A stretch of DNA of 64,000 nucleotides, from contig JARKIF010000115.1 in NCBI GenBank assembly GCA_029378245.1, positions 1 through 64,000 of the forward strand. The letters run 5' to 3'. Positions 1 to 9,891 of the stretch are shown in pieces. This DNA comes from Roridomyces roridus. Lineage: Eukaryota > Basidiomycota > Agaricomycetes > Agaricales > Mycenaceae. A program made the translations under genes and the position numbers. The notes beneath the pieces were generated by a model. The model saw only the letters and a list, made by a program, of their open reading frames with translations, was not told the origin of the DNA and did not search any database. How positions within the stretch are numbered: position 1 is the stretch's first letter; each line of letters starts with the position of its first letter.

Positions 1-1873
1 GGCCACACGTTAGTGAAACTAGTTTCCGTCCGTGCGAGGTAAAGAAATCCAGCGGCGCCGGGGACAGCCACTGGTGGATATCCAGAAAAAACGTTCGGAG
101 GGAGGGAAGGCTTTTTAAAAGGTCAGACTTGAACGGAAACAACAAATAGAACACAACTCCATACGAGACATGATCTCCAAGAAGGATGCATCCCCCGCCG
201 TGACGCACAATTCCTCCAAGTTGTGGCAGGACCGTTGAAAGGTAGATTTTGTAGCTCGAACTTGGCGTCACAATGCCAAAGTAGGAACGTAGCGCCGTCA
301 AGTGCTCGAATACGGCCAGGCGACAGCCGCGAGCCGTCCGTATCCTTGTATAGATCCGAGTGCAGAGTTTCCGCAGTGTAGACCCGGACCCACTCAGCCA
401 GGAGTTCGAAGGCATCCCAGTGGATACCTGATTGGAAGGAGGATGCTCCCTGGCGATAAGACCGACCGACCCCCAGGTATACAAGACCGGAGTGAGGGAC
501 AGAGTCTTTACCTGGGCAGAATAAGCATCCTGCGTTTCTTCAGAATTGAACTGAAATGGGTTTATCCCGATGCGATGATGGACCGCGGAGATGTCGCCCA
601 CGACGGTGCGAACATGCGGGCCCAGCCACGGATTTTTTTCGAGAATGATCGCCAACTTCACAAACCACTCGCCGGTGAAGTCCAATTCCACGTGCTTGTA
701 GTAGTACGGGAGTGCCAGTCGCTGCAAAGGAATCAGTTTGTTTCTGGAACTATGGAGGGTACGCACGTTGAAGAACTTGGAGACCAACAAAAAGCCCAGT
801 CCTCGAGGTCGCTCTTTCTCTGGCAGCCTCGTCTCGACCAGCGGGAAGTACAGTGCGAATACAGGATGCGCTTCCAGACCGTTTCCCTTCACCTCTGGCG
901 ACGCCGCCTCCATGGGAATGAAGTGTGGATTCAAAGAGGGCGAAATATCCGAGAACGCGTCGGAAAGCTCAACATCTGAGGGCCGTGAGGGTCTGTGAGT
1001 AGACAGTTAGTGAATGAACGAAGGCTCTTGGACGGGGACATTACTTGACAAGATTCATAAATTGGACAAGACTGTGATGCTCCGGACGTTCCGTAGCAAG
1101 CCTGTCCACAATGTCGCCTGGGTAGGTGCTGGTGATCTGTATCGCTCGCAAGGGGCACGTCTTGAACTTTGAATACACCTTTCCAGCCCAGAAGACATCG
1201 GGGACCACGATGGTATGCAGCTTTTTAGGGTTCAAAAGAGCGTCAATCAAAGTGGGCCGTCTCAACAGGTGCGGCAAGTGCAAGACGCGCTGTGCACAGT
1301 CGTCAATGATTCGGTGGCACAAAAAACGTTATAAGCTCACCAGGCGATCCCACCCAACTATCGCTTTCACGAGGCCATCCACAAGGTTCAGTGCCATTTT
1401 GTTGCCCGCAGGTTTAGCTTGACGGTCGAGGATAATCAAAGCATGAAGGGCTGATTAGACGAAGCCCATCGCAGAGCCCAGCTGTGTTGTCCGAGGAGAA
1501 GACGTCCAGGGAGACAACGAGGTGAGATACGTGTGGGGATGACTGCAGGATGGTGCGCATCGGAGCACCGTATCCACCTTCGACGCGCAAACGCTTGATG
1601 GACTGTCCGAGGTCCCGATTGCTGAATAACGCCTGTGCTAGGGCCTTGGCCTGGGCCTTCGAACGGATGACGACGACGTGGTATAGAAGCGGAGTCGCGA
1701 CGCGTAGCCACGACTTGCAGACGAGGAGGTAGGCCGAGGGAGACTCGGAGTATTCCGTGAAGGGAGACACCAGGGACGTATCGGAAAATTTCTCGTCGGA
1801 GACTCTCAACGCGGGCGAGAGAATCTCGGAGATGATTTGGAGATGATTCATCCGGAAGTGCAGGTTCCGACAT
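1..1873 (-). pseudogene. F-box/LRR-like protein, broken copy, 3' part beyond the window edge
   Basis: Member of the mushroom F-box family that is intact at 2211-4592 and 20857-23181; such proteins are expected to be substrate receptors of SCF ubiquitin ligases. Reading starts at 1873 (M-S-E-P-A-L-P-D-E). A 10-bp insertion near 1841-1850, a partial copy of the adjacent ATCATCTCC, then shifts the frame. The body continues in another frame through the conserved S-P-S-A-Y-L-L-V-C-K-S-W-L-R-V-A-T-P-L-L-Y stretch. An extra T near 1438 shifts it again before the normal end of exon 1. Later exons (about 1041-1320, then below 990) are recognisable down to base 1. A start at 1851 would bypass the first lesion but not the second. 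Family assignment is firm; loss of function is inferred from the two shifts. Confidence 0.8.
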
Positions 1874-2210
1874 CTCCCTCCAGAAGCGTGAACGGGTGAG
1901 TGTGTTCAGAGTCCCCTGAGGTGTGGTGTAAGACAAGAGGGGCTGACAATGCCACTGATGGAAAAGATCGCCGGCAGCCGGATCATTCGACTCCGTCCCC
2001 CGGATGTCTTGGCTGAAGTATTCGTGCTCGAGCTCGTCGTTCTTCGCCTTTGACCGGAAGCTACATACATGCAATTCAAGTCCAGGTAATGAGCAGGCCA
2101 CGCGTCGTCAAAGTTGTCGACTGTGTACGCGTCGTGCGGCGCCGGCGTCTGATGAAGTAGTACAAAAAATTCGTTCTTGCCTAGAGGTCAACGGATCCTC
2201 TCGCCCGCAA

Positions 2211-4592
2211 TCACTTGACTTTCAGCCTCGCCCGCCACTTCTTCCCACCAGCATCACTCAAACTGATACCCTCCTGCATCAACATCTCAGCCCACCGCAC
2301 CCAACAATTTGTCGCTATCGCACGCCTCGAATATTAATCTAGTCAGTCACAGAAGCTCGACACGAAAAGGAAACTCACTCATTAGTGGGCCACTTGCAAC
2401 AATCAACCTGGATCTCGCGCAAGCTGGGAAAGCACTTTGCCGTGATCGCTGCAAAGAAAGAATCCCATTTAGGGATTGTAACAACCCGACTTTGGAAATG
2501 ATGAGCATCGTCAAAACCAATGGGGCGAGAGAAGACACACCCAGTCCAGTCTTTCTTGTCCAGATGGAGCTTTTCCAAGGTCTTCGAGAGCACTTTACGC
2601 GACGTGAAGGAACTCGCTTTTGGTATACCCCAATCTGCCTGTGTAGATGAATTGAATTAGCGTCTACATGGATTTTCGGATGAAGCGCACTCACGCGTTT
2701 GTTAAAACACAGAGTGAGGACTCTGATATTGGGGCAGAGTTCAAAAACATTGTTGTACCGAACATTACCGCACAGGCACGCCAGGTCGACGATCTTTTCG
2801 CCGTGAGCTGCGAGGAAATCAAGAGCTGGACCCGCATCTCGATACGCGAGGACAACAGATTTGAGGGAGGGAAGCCTGCCACGCGAGAATCAGAATGAAA
2901 GTGATGGAAAAATGAGTAGAAGGAACCATACCCCATACGCGACAGGACAGTCAAAAACGAAGCATCGCATACGGCGATGGTCAAATTCGTCAAATTGGGT
3001 AAACCAGCGGATGGAACGGTCTCTCCCATCAAGTCGAACACGACGTCGGACTTCCAGATCAAAGACCAAAGTCCGGTCAAATGGGCGAATACGGTGGGCG
3101 AAACAGGTGAAGGTTTACTCCGGATTAGAGCCGAGAACTCCCGGACCGTCGACCCGGAGGACCTCGCCATCGTCTCAAACGCATCCCAAGTAATGCCCCC
3201 CTCGAACATTAGATCAAAGTCATCGTTCCCGGGCTCGTATCGCTCCTGAGAATGCAACGCCTCGAGGTCGGTGGTCTGTGCGAGGATGGTAGCTCCCCAG
3301 TCAGGCGACTCTGTGACTTCGCCCACACCACAGAAGTCGCCCCGAATTGTGCGTATGTGTGGAGCGATGGAGGGATTCCTCTCTAGGACCTTGGCAAAAG
3401 ACGGTATCAGCGTTATGTGCGCGTAGTAATACGGCAACGTGAGTTTCTGAAAGCAAATTACTCTTTGCCCGGCTCAACGAGGCTGCAATATACGCACGTA
3501 GAATAGTTTGGAAACCAGTAAAATAGGGAAGCGGCGGGTCTTCCGGTACGTGCCGTTCTCCCCTGGGACCAAGACCGCAAAGTACAAGACGCGCTTCCAA
3601 ACGAGGGATCGGACCTCGGCAGTCGCCGCGGCCATTGGAACAAAATAGCGGTTCAACGAGGGCGCAATGTCCGGGAACTTGACGGAATTGCGCTGAGAAG
3701 AGGATCTGCACGACGCCTCAGCATCCAAACGAGAAAGCGCAGGACGAGACTCACTCTGTCTTGTCAAACCGTACAAGGGCCTTCAACGCTGGATCCTTGG
3801 CGAGTACTTTCGAGTCGTAGCCCTCGATGAGGGAGCGGCTTTTCACCTGGATGCGTTTCAAAGGGCAGGAATCGAACGTGCGACAGGCCTCCATGGCTTT
3901 CTGGATACTGGAGACGCCAGGGGTCTGCAGCTTCCCTTTTCTGGCGATAGTGCCCATGAGGTCCACCTTCTCGCCTGGATACTTATGCAAAGTGACTGGT
4001 AGCTCCAAAGCGGTCTGTATGAATACTAAATTATGAAGCCCGCAACGCAGGAAATCAACCAACGCACCAAACGTTCCCAGTGCGGAATCGCCTTGTTCAG
4101 CCCTTCCAAAAGCTTCGACGCCGTCTTGTTCTTGCACGGCTGCTCAAAAGAATCGTGCAGAATCAACCGCCTCGGATTGATCCATCCAAGACCATGGTAA
4201 AGTCCAACAGCACTGTCGGAGGAGACGACGTCCAGGGTGACGAAGATGTCGGAGATGTTCGGCGACGACGCCAAGATGGTGCGCATCGGCACGCCGTATC
4301 CGCCCTCAAGACGCAGTCGCCTGATGAACTGGCCGAGATCAGGGTTCTTGTCGAGAACCTGCGCGAGGGCTTTGGCCTGTGCCTTTGAACGAAGGACAAC
4401 GACTTTGTATAGAAGGGGCGTCGCTACGCGAAGCCACGACTTGCAGACGACTAGGTACGCCGACGGAGACTCCACGTACTCTGCAAAGGGAGAGACACGC
4501 GAGCACACGTCGGAAAATTTCTCGTCGGGAACCTGCAACGCAGGCGAGAGAATTTCTGAGATGATTTCGTCGGGGAGTGAATTGTCGGACAT
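2211..4592 (-). CDS. F-box/LRR-like protein, intact, 687 aa, 7 exons
   Basis: Exons 4068-4592, 3755-4014, 3498-3705, 2932-3446, 2695-2875, 2379-2638 and 2211-2325 join in frame with GT-AG introns of 49-56 nt and give 687 aa. An F-box-like motif (S-L-P-D-E-I-I-S-E-I-L-S-P-A-L) fills residues 5-19, followed by the family signature L-V-C-K-S-W-L-R-V-A-T-P-L-L-Y near 55-70. The rest is leucine-rich and repeat-like, ending in the conserved V-R-W-A-E-M-L box. F-box proteins of this kind are expected to bring substrates to an SCF complex; no substrate can be read from sequence. The start is the ATG matching paralogue starts; an upstream in-frame ATG at 4754 would add 54 residues unlike any paralogue. 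A broken paralogue lies just downstream on the same strand, which suggests tandem duplication. Confidence 0.85.
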
Positions 4593-5008
4593 TTGAGATT
4601 CTAGAGTTTTGGCAGTAAGACGTAGGCCACGGTGAAGACTTGGAACGTACTGCTTTGAAGAAAGTCGTATGGAAGTTTGTGGTTTAGAGAAAGTTCCAAA
4701 TTGATCTAAATGGTGGTTGGTTTGTGGAGTATCACGGGTACTTGGTTGGAGCATGACATCACGCGCCAGGACTTCGCCGTTCAGTCAACATCTGTCGCAT
4801 CCAGGCTCGCTACATGAAGAATACATTTTATTCCACTTACATAACAATACAAGTATGATATTTCTGCTAAGTATGCGGAGAGAATTCCGTTATGAGGCCC
4901 AGCCTCAGGCCATGCTTCCTTTCGGGGCGTTGTGGGTTACGGCGTCGTGCCGTCAACGCTCATATGACGCTCCGCTCGGAGACGGAGTGGGGTAGCAGCC
5001 TCAGCTAG
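4593..5008. other. Intergenic, no gene seen
   Basis: This 416 bp lies between the 5' end of the F-box gene and the 3' end of the cyclin gene. I see no supported coding exon or repeat. It must hold the F-box promoter and the cyclin 3' end, but no clear motif stands out. Confidence 0.5.
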
Positions 5009-6158
5009 CTAGACCATGAGGCTGAGCGGCCCAGTCGAGGGCGGACGTGATTGCGAATGTGTGTGGTAATGCGCGTGGGGAAGCGGTGCGCGGCGGACGG
5101 GCACGGGGTTGGAGTGGGGGAAGGAGAAGGTACGGAGAAGATGATGGAAGCGGCTCCCGTACGTCTTGGAGCCATGCATGGGTCCGGGAGCCTGCAGCTC
5201 GACGTCGTGCATCATGTCGACAACGTCCACCGATGTATTGGGTAGGTACTTGTGAATGTGAGGCGGGATGACAGGGACTGAGCGAGGAGGCGGTGTGCGC
5301 GGCCATGGGCTTGGGCTGGTCCCATTAGACTCGGGCGAGGACGGCTCGAGGCTTGGGACGGAATCGGTGGATGATGTGGATCGTTGCCGATGATGCCGGT
5401 GCACCGAGCGCGGCACGGTCAAGAGCGGGGCTGCCTGCCATTTTTCTGGCGAGGCATTTCGTAAGGCCGGCGGGCCCGCAGCGCGCATCATCCCGGCGTA
5501 GTGGATCAGCACATTCTTCTCCCGGATAGCCAGCTGCCAGTCGAGCACGCTGAGAAACTCGCGTTCGATGCGCCCGATGTCGTTTTTGCTGAAGACACCA
5601 GAGCAAATCGACCAATGCACGTTCTTCAGCGGGCTATCCTGGGTGTACTTGGATGCACACATCAGGGCGCCGAGAAAGGCGCGTTCAAACGCGTATTGTG
5701 GCTCTGAAATGCACAAAAAGGACCGCACGCGAGCGATGTAGGCCAGGGCGACGAGGATGGTTGCCACAGAAACTTGGGCTCGAGAGAGGACTGTCGATGC
5801 GAAAGAGATGAGGGCCGATGAGGGAAGGATGGGACGTCCCCGTGGGTAAGCACGGGAGGCAGTCAGGGCGTGTTCTACGGCGTCTGTGATGCAATCGACG
5901 ACATATGCTGAGGAAAGGATGAGTCGGAAGGCAGGTACGAAGATTCAATGACGCACCAATCACAGATGGAGAGAGCTTGAGGTCGAGGAGCTGCAGGAGC
6001 TCTGGAGAGTGTCTCAGGGGATCAACAAGGGAAGCGGGGTGCAGTGGACCGCCGGATTCGTTGCTGATTCCGCTCGATGTGCTGTAGTCTGAAGAAGATG
6101 AGGACGAGGGGGAGTCTGAATCGGAGCCAGATGGGAGATTGGCACTCCGAATGAGCAT
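5009..6158 (-). CDS. PHO80/Pcl-type cyclin, 366 aa
   Basis: Two exons, 5957-6158 and 5009-5907, joined by a 49-nt intron (5908-5956), encode 366 aa. Residues about 65-190 form a cyclin box of the PHO80/Pcl kind: S-V-A-T-I-L-V-A-L-A-Y-I-A-R-V, then A-F-L-G-A-L-M-C-A-S-K-Y and E-R-E-F-L-S-V-L-D-W-Q-L. Such cyclins bind and activate a Pho85-like CDK in control of phosphate response, morphogenesis or cell-cycle entry. The N-terminus is Ser/Asp-rich, and the C-terminal 150 residues are Pro/Ser/His-rich and probably disordered. Splicing joins S-V-I to A-Y-V-V-D, restoring helix 1 of the box. The ATG at 6158 is the first in frame that keeps the acidic Ser-rich leader without running into upstream sequence. 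Which Pcl subgroup it belongs to is undecided. Confidence 0.85.
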
Positions 6159-7395
6159 TGCGACGGTGGGGAACGAGGTGGGTGCATGGCTTTTTATACG
6201 CGACCGCTTTGTCCGCTCCGCTTTGGATGCAGAAGAAGACCCGTGGTAGGCTGTGCATCGATCAAAGCGAGGCTTGACAAATCGCTGATGCGTATCAACG
6301 GCACCTCGTTGAACTCGGTCCAAGTTCACTTTTGTGACACACGCGATGTTCCATTCGAAAGGACCCAACGTAATTGTGGGTCAAGATTCTACACTCTGAG
6401 CACTCAAGCTCCTCCATCCTGGCAACGGCCTACTCAATCAAAGTCTTATTGCCGCATTTCCACTGCCAATCATCCTGCAGCAAGGTCCGTCGGCACACAA
6501 CGTTGGAACCACCACTGACCGGTGCCGCTCACTCAGCCAATTTTCAAGGATCCGTATTTCTTCAGAGTTGACCCATTGAGTGGGTGGAAATGCTACGGCT
6601 GTACGCAGTCCGGACTGTCGGCTGACAAGTTCAAGTCCGCTTGTTCCGAAACTCTCCCTTCATTCGGATCCACTGCGGCACTCACTTATACATGCCGCCC
6701 GGACTCAAACGGACTTTATCAAATAATCAGACACGGCCACTGATACAAGCAGCTCTTCGACTCGTTTGCTTGGGTAAGAAGCCTCCCCGAAGCCCGAGGC
6801 CCGAGCCCTAGAACTAGAATTTCAGGCAATATACATATCCATCTGTCCAAGTGTGATGACGCGAGGTTCTACATTCAAACATGCAGTACTGATGTTCTTA
6901 GCCTCTGTCTTTCATTCACGGGATCTCCCGAGGCCGGTCTCGGGCTGACTACAGTACTGCGCATTACGGCGCGCAGCGAGGGTAGCGTCGGACCAAGATG
7001 TCTATTCGAGTGTCCAACAAGACTCCACGGACCAGTGACCGCAATGCGAATCAACATTCACAAGACACGCAGACTACGCGTCTTCCTCGCCTCGACTTAA
7101 TCTTAATCTTATCTGTCCCATACCATGTATCACGCGAGGTTCTGAATTCAAACATAGATACCAGCCTGACGTTCTGAGTCGTTGAATTCATCAAAAGGTC
7201 TTTGATTCCCTTGGTCTCCACCAGCTCTCCCGAGGCTAGTCTCCTCTCCATCTGACGTCCAAGGCTATCCATTGAAAGCTGCAGGTCCATTCTCTAAGTA
7301 CGATCGTCCACTACTTGAAGAAAACAACAGAGATAGCCAGAGGCTTACTGGAAAAAAAAAAAGAGTCAGTCGTGCCCAACACGAAAGCAAGCAAC
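6159..7395. other. Long intergenic stretch with a diverged direct repeat
   Basis: This 1,237 bp separates the cyclin 5' end from the PP2C-like 3' end. No exon set with coding character was found. It contains the two-copy repeat annotated separately and an A-run at about 7350-7363 close to the phosphatase 3' end. Confidence 0.45.
6841..7243. repeat. Two diverged direct copies of a 100-130 bp sequence
   Basis: Copy 1 spans about 6841-6941 and copy 2 about 7111-7243. Both begin ATCTGTCC, share ACGCGAGGTTCT followed by ATTCAAACAT about 25 bp in, and share TCTCCCGAGGC near the end, with indels between. They may be fragments of an old duplicated exon or element; nothing identifies the source. Confidence 0.5.
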
Positions 7396-8878
7396 TCACA
7401 TATTCCCCTCGGATTTCCCCGGTATCAAATCCAAAAGGGCCTGCCTCAAATCCGTATGCGCCCCACCCATCGCGTTATTCGCCAAATGTGTCGAAGCGTT
7501 GAGATCCTCGTTGATAAACCTCTTGGCCACATTCCACCGTCGGTACATCGGTGTCTTGTCCTCCTTCTTCAACTCGACAGGCAACTCCTCGGGAAGCGTC
7601 ACCGCAATCCCGGGCGGGGGAAGCTGTTCCGGCGGTGGATTCACGACGTTTTCATCAAACAGCGACGTGTCGCGGTTCTTCTCGAGCCACAGACCGACGA
7701 GACCCACAACCTCCTCGTCCGTGAGGCACTCTGTCAACCACGGCGACGACAGCACGAGAAAGTCGCCCGGGAGTACCTTGATGGTGCTCACATCGGGCTC
7801 GGCGGAGACGTATGGCGGTGTCTTGACGCGGGGGTCCGGGACGGCACCGAGGTAGTCTGTATGCAGCCGCGCCTGTACGTCAGTGCTCCACTTGAGCTTG
7901 CTGTCCCCCAGTGCACGGGTATAAGGCCGCCCGAAAAGCGTGTTGTCCGCCAGCACATCTTCTCCTGGATGCGCACTCTCTATTCGCGCCCGTTCGGCGG
8001 GGTTGGCAGGCGTGTGGTCGACGGAGAGCACGTGAACGTCGTAGATTGTCCTGCCCGCGTCGTCGGCGGGCTGTTCCCGTGGCCGGCCGAGAATGGCACG
8101 CATATTGCCGAGACTCGCGACGTGTAAAAGGCCTACGTCTGCCTCGTACATCGCAGCCACGAGCACGCTCGCCGAGGTCGCACGGATGCCATCGCCCGCG
8201 TGTTTCTTGGATAAAGAGCTGAACGTCCGTCCCAGGAAATAGTCCAGAATGTACTCGTCCGAGTATTGGATCGCTGTCTTGATGACGGAACGGATTGCTG
8301 GTGGGGGAGGATGCGGTTCGAGTACGAGATCGACCGGCTGGGGAGTGCTGTGGTCAACCTGGTACCAGCGGAATAGGCTCTCGAGGTTAAACCAGAGATT
8401 TTCTTGTATAACGTCCGCGATATTGACGCGAGTCACAAAGTCTCCGTCGAGGAGACTGATGAGGGTGCGTTTCCCCCGGACCATTACCCGGATACTGGAG
8501 TCTTGGTTGAAAATATATCAAGGCAAGTAAAAAGCATAGATAAAGCTTACCGTAGTACGAATACCAATACATCCGGATGATGCCTTCCGCTGTAGGATCT
8601 CCTCTGTAGCGCACCGGGTTTTGCCACTGGCTGTGGTCGGCCGTGAATCCAGCGGCCAACGGGGGCGGCTCCGAGTCGGTGGAACTTCGTGTCTCTGATT
8701 CAGATTCCTCTGTCTCAGAGTCCCCGTGCAACGTGTTGAGGCTCGCCAAGTAGACGGCAGCAGACACGCCAAGTGCGAGGCTAGCGGCGGCGCGAGGTCG
8801 GGGCAGTGCGAGGGAAGGTATAAGGTAGGATCTTGGTCTCCATCGTGCAAAATTCTTGAAGGTGGACCGGAGGACCAT
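7396..8878 (-). CDS. Mitochondrial PP2C-like protein (PDP/Ptc5 type) with degenerate active site, 477 aa
   Basis: Exons 8551-8878 and 7396-8501 (49-nt intron) give 477 aa. A start at 8947 would add 23 residues; I prefer 8878 because it opens an Arg/Ser-rich, acid-free leader that looks like a mitochondrial presequence, followed by a hydrophobic segment. The fold is recognisable as pyruvate-dehydrogenase-phosphatase-type PP2C: A-E-R-A-R-I-E-S-A-H-P-G-E-D, T-R-A-L-G-D-S-K-L-K-W and P-P-Y-V-S-A-E-P-D-V are all present. Catalytic positions are not. D-G-H-G-G reads D-G-D-F-V, G-D-S-R reads G-N-M-R, S-D-G-L-W-D reads S-S-P-W-L-T-E, and no terminal D-N motif is seen. It may therefore be a pseudophosphatase or regulatory subunit; that is inference. 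Reading frame and splice sites are intact. Confidence 0.8.
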
Positions 8879-9195
8879 AAAGCGCGTCCTCCTCGTGTTG
8901 TGGGCGGGAGGAAGCCAGTAAGCGCCCAATTGCGTGGCGTCGGTCACGTGCTGATGGCCGCGGCCAGCTCACCCCTGAATCGCATGACCGGCAGCGAGTG
9001 TGAGTACTCGCTCAGCATGTATAACTACTCGGAAACGCTGACTGCACCAGCAAATGACCTTGCTCGTCTTGGCATAAAATCATGATATTAATTCAGAAAC
9101 AATACATTAACATTCTAAGCATGGCCCGGGCGCGCGCGCTTCTAAGTTTTTGGGCGACACCGTGATAAGTAGCCTCAAAATCGACAGCGGACGTC

Positions 9196-9720
9196 TCAAG
9201 TGGAGAAGGGCGAGTTGCAAGAATGGCGGGATGAAGACATCGATTCAAGCGATGTCCGCAGACACATGCACACCCTCCCTGAGGTGGTGGCTCGAGTCAA
9301 TGTGAAACGAGCCTCGACGACCGCACCAGCCAGCTTGAAAAAGTAAGTAGGGTAGGAGCGAGGGGCAATGATTTTCCCATGAACGTCGTAGGCACCCATG
9401 GGCACGGCGCGATGGTGAGCTGTTGGGTGACCCGATCCATCTTGGCTCGGGTGTTGGTCTTCCTGAGGAAGTCTGTCCCCATGTTTCCCAAGGGACTCTA
9501 CGAAAAAACCTCAGTGAACAAGCAAGAATGGGATACTCATAGTATCTCATACAAAGAATGACATACCGTTGGGATCTTCACCGGATTTCTTCAGCTTGGC
9601 ACGTTCATCCACTTCGACATGACTCGAGGGTTGTGGCTCGTGGGTTCGACCCTTGGCATCAAATTGTTGAACATTGAGAGTGGTCCGGGTTTACCCTCTT
9701 GTCTCCTCTGGAAACCGGTG
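9196..9720 (-). CDS. Small unrecognised multi-exon protein or gene remnant
   Basis: Two stretches with coding character lie on the minus strand. One, about 9571-9680, reads through Q-F-D-A-K-G-R-T-H-E-P-Q and ends K-S-G-E-D-P-N before a GTATGT donor. The next, about 9196-9515, contains P-M-G-A-Y-D-V-H-G-K-I-I-A-P-R and K-L-A-G-A-V-V-E-A-R-F-T-L-T-R. The second motif resembles short conserved basidiomycete proteins of unknown role. Its last 30 residues look like intron read-through, so the true 3' end is uncertain. No start codon is convincing. It may be a real small gene or a decaying one. No function is proposed. Confidence 0.35.
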
Positions 9721-9891
9721 GACACAGCTTTTATCGAACAAAAGAAAATGGACTCAAAAGAATAAGAACAAAACGGACCAAGCACATCAAGGGATCATGA
9801 TGGCCATCACAAAAAGGTTAATAAGGTGATTTGGGTGAGAGGAAGACCTTGACAAGTAAGGTAATGGACGCTTGGATAAATTTCTGCTACG

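Noticed and set aside
6600..6760. GTCCGGAC-like palindromes as another word-array element
   Set aside because: Only a few copies, on one side, and no inverted ends or target duplication could be found.
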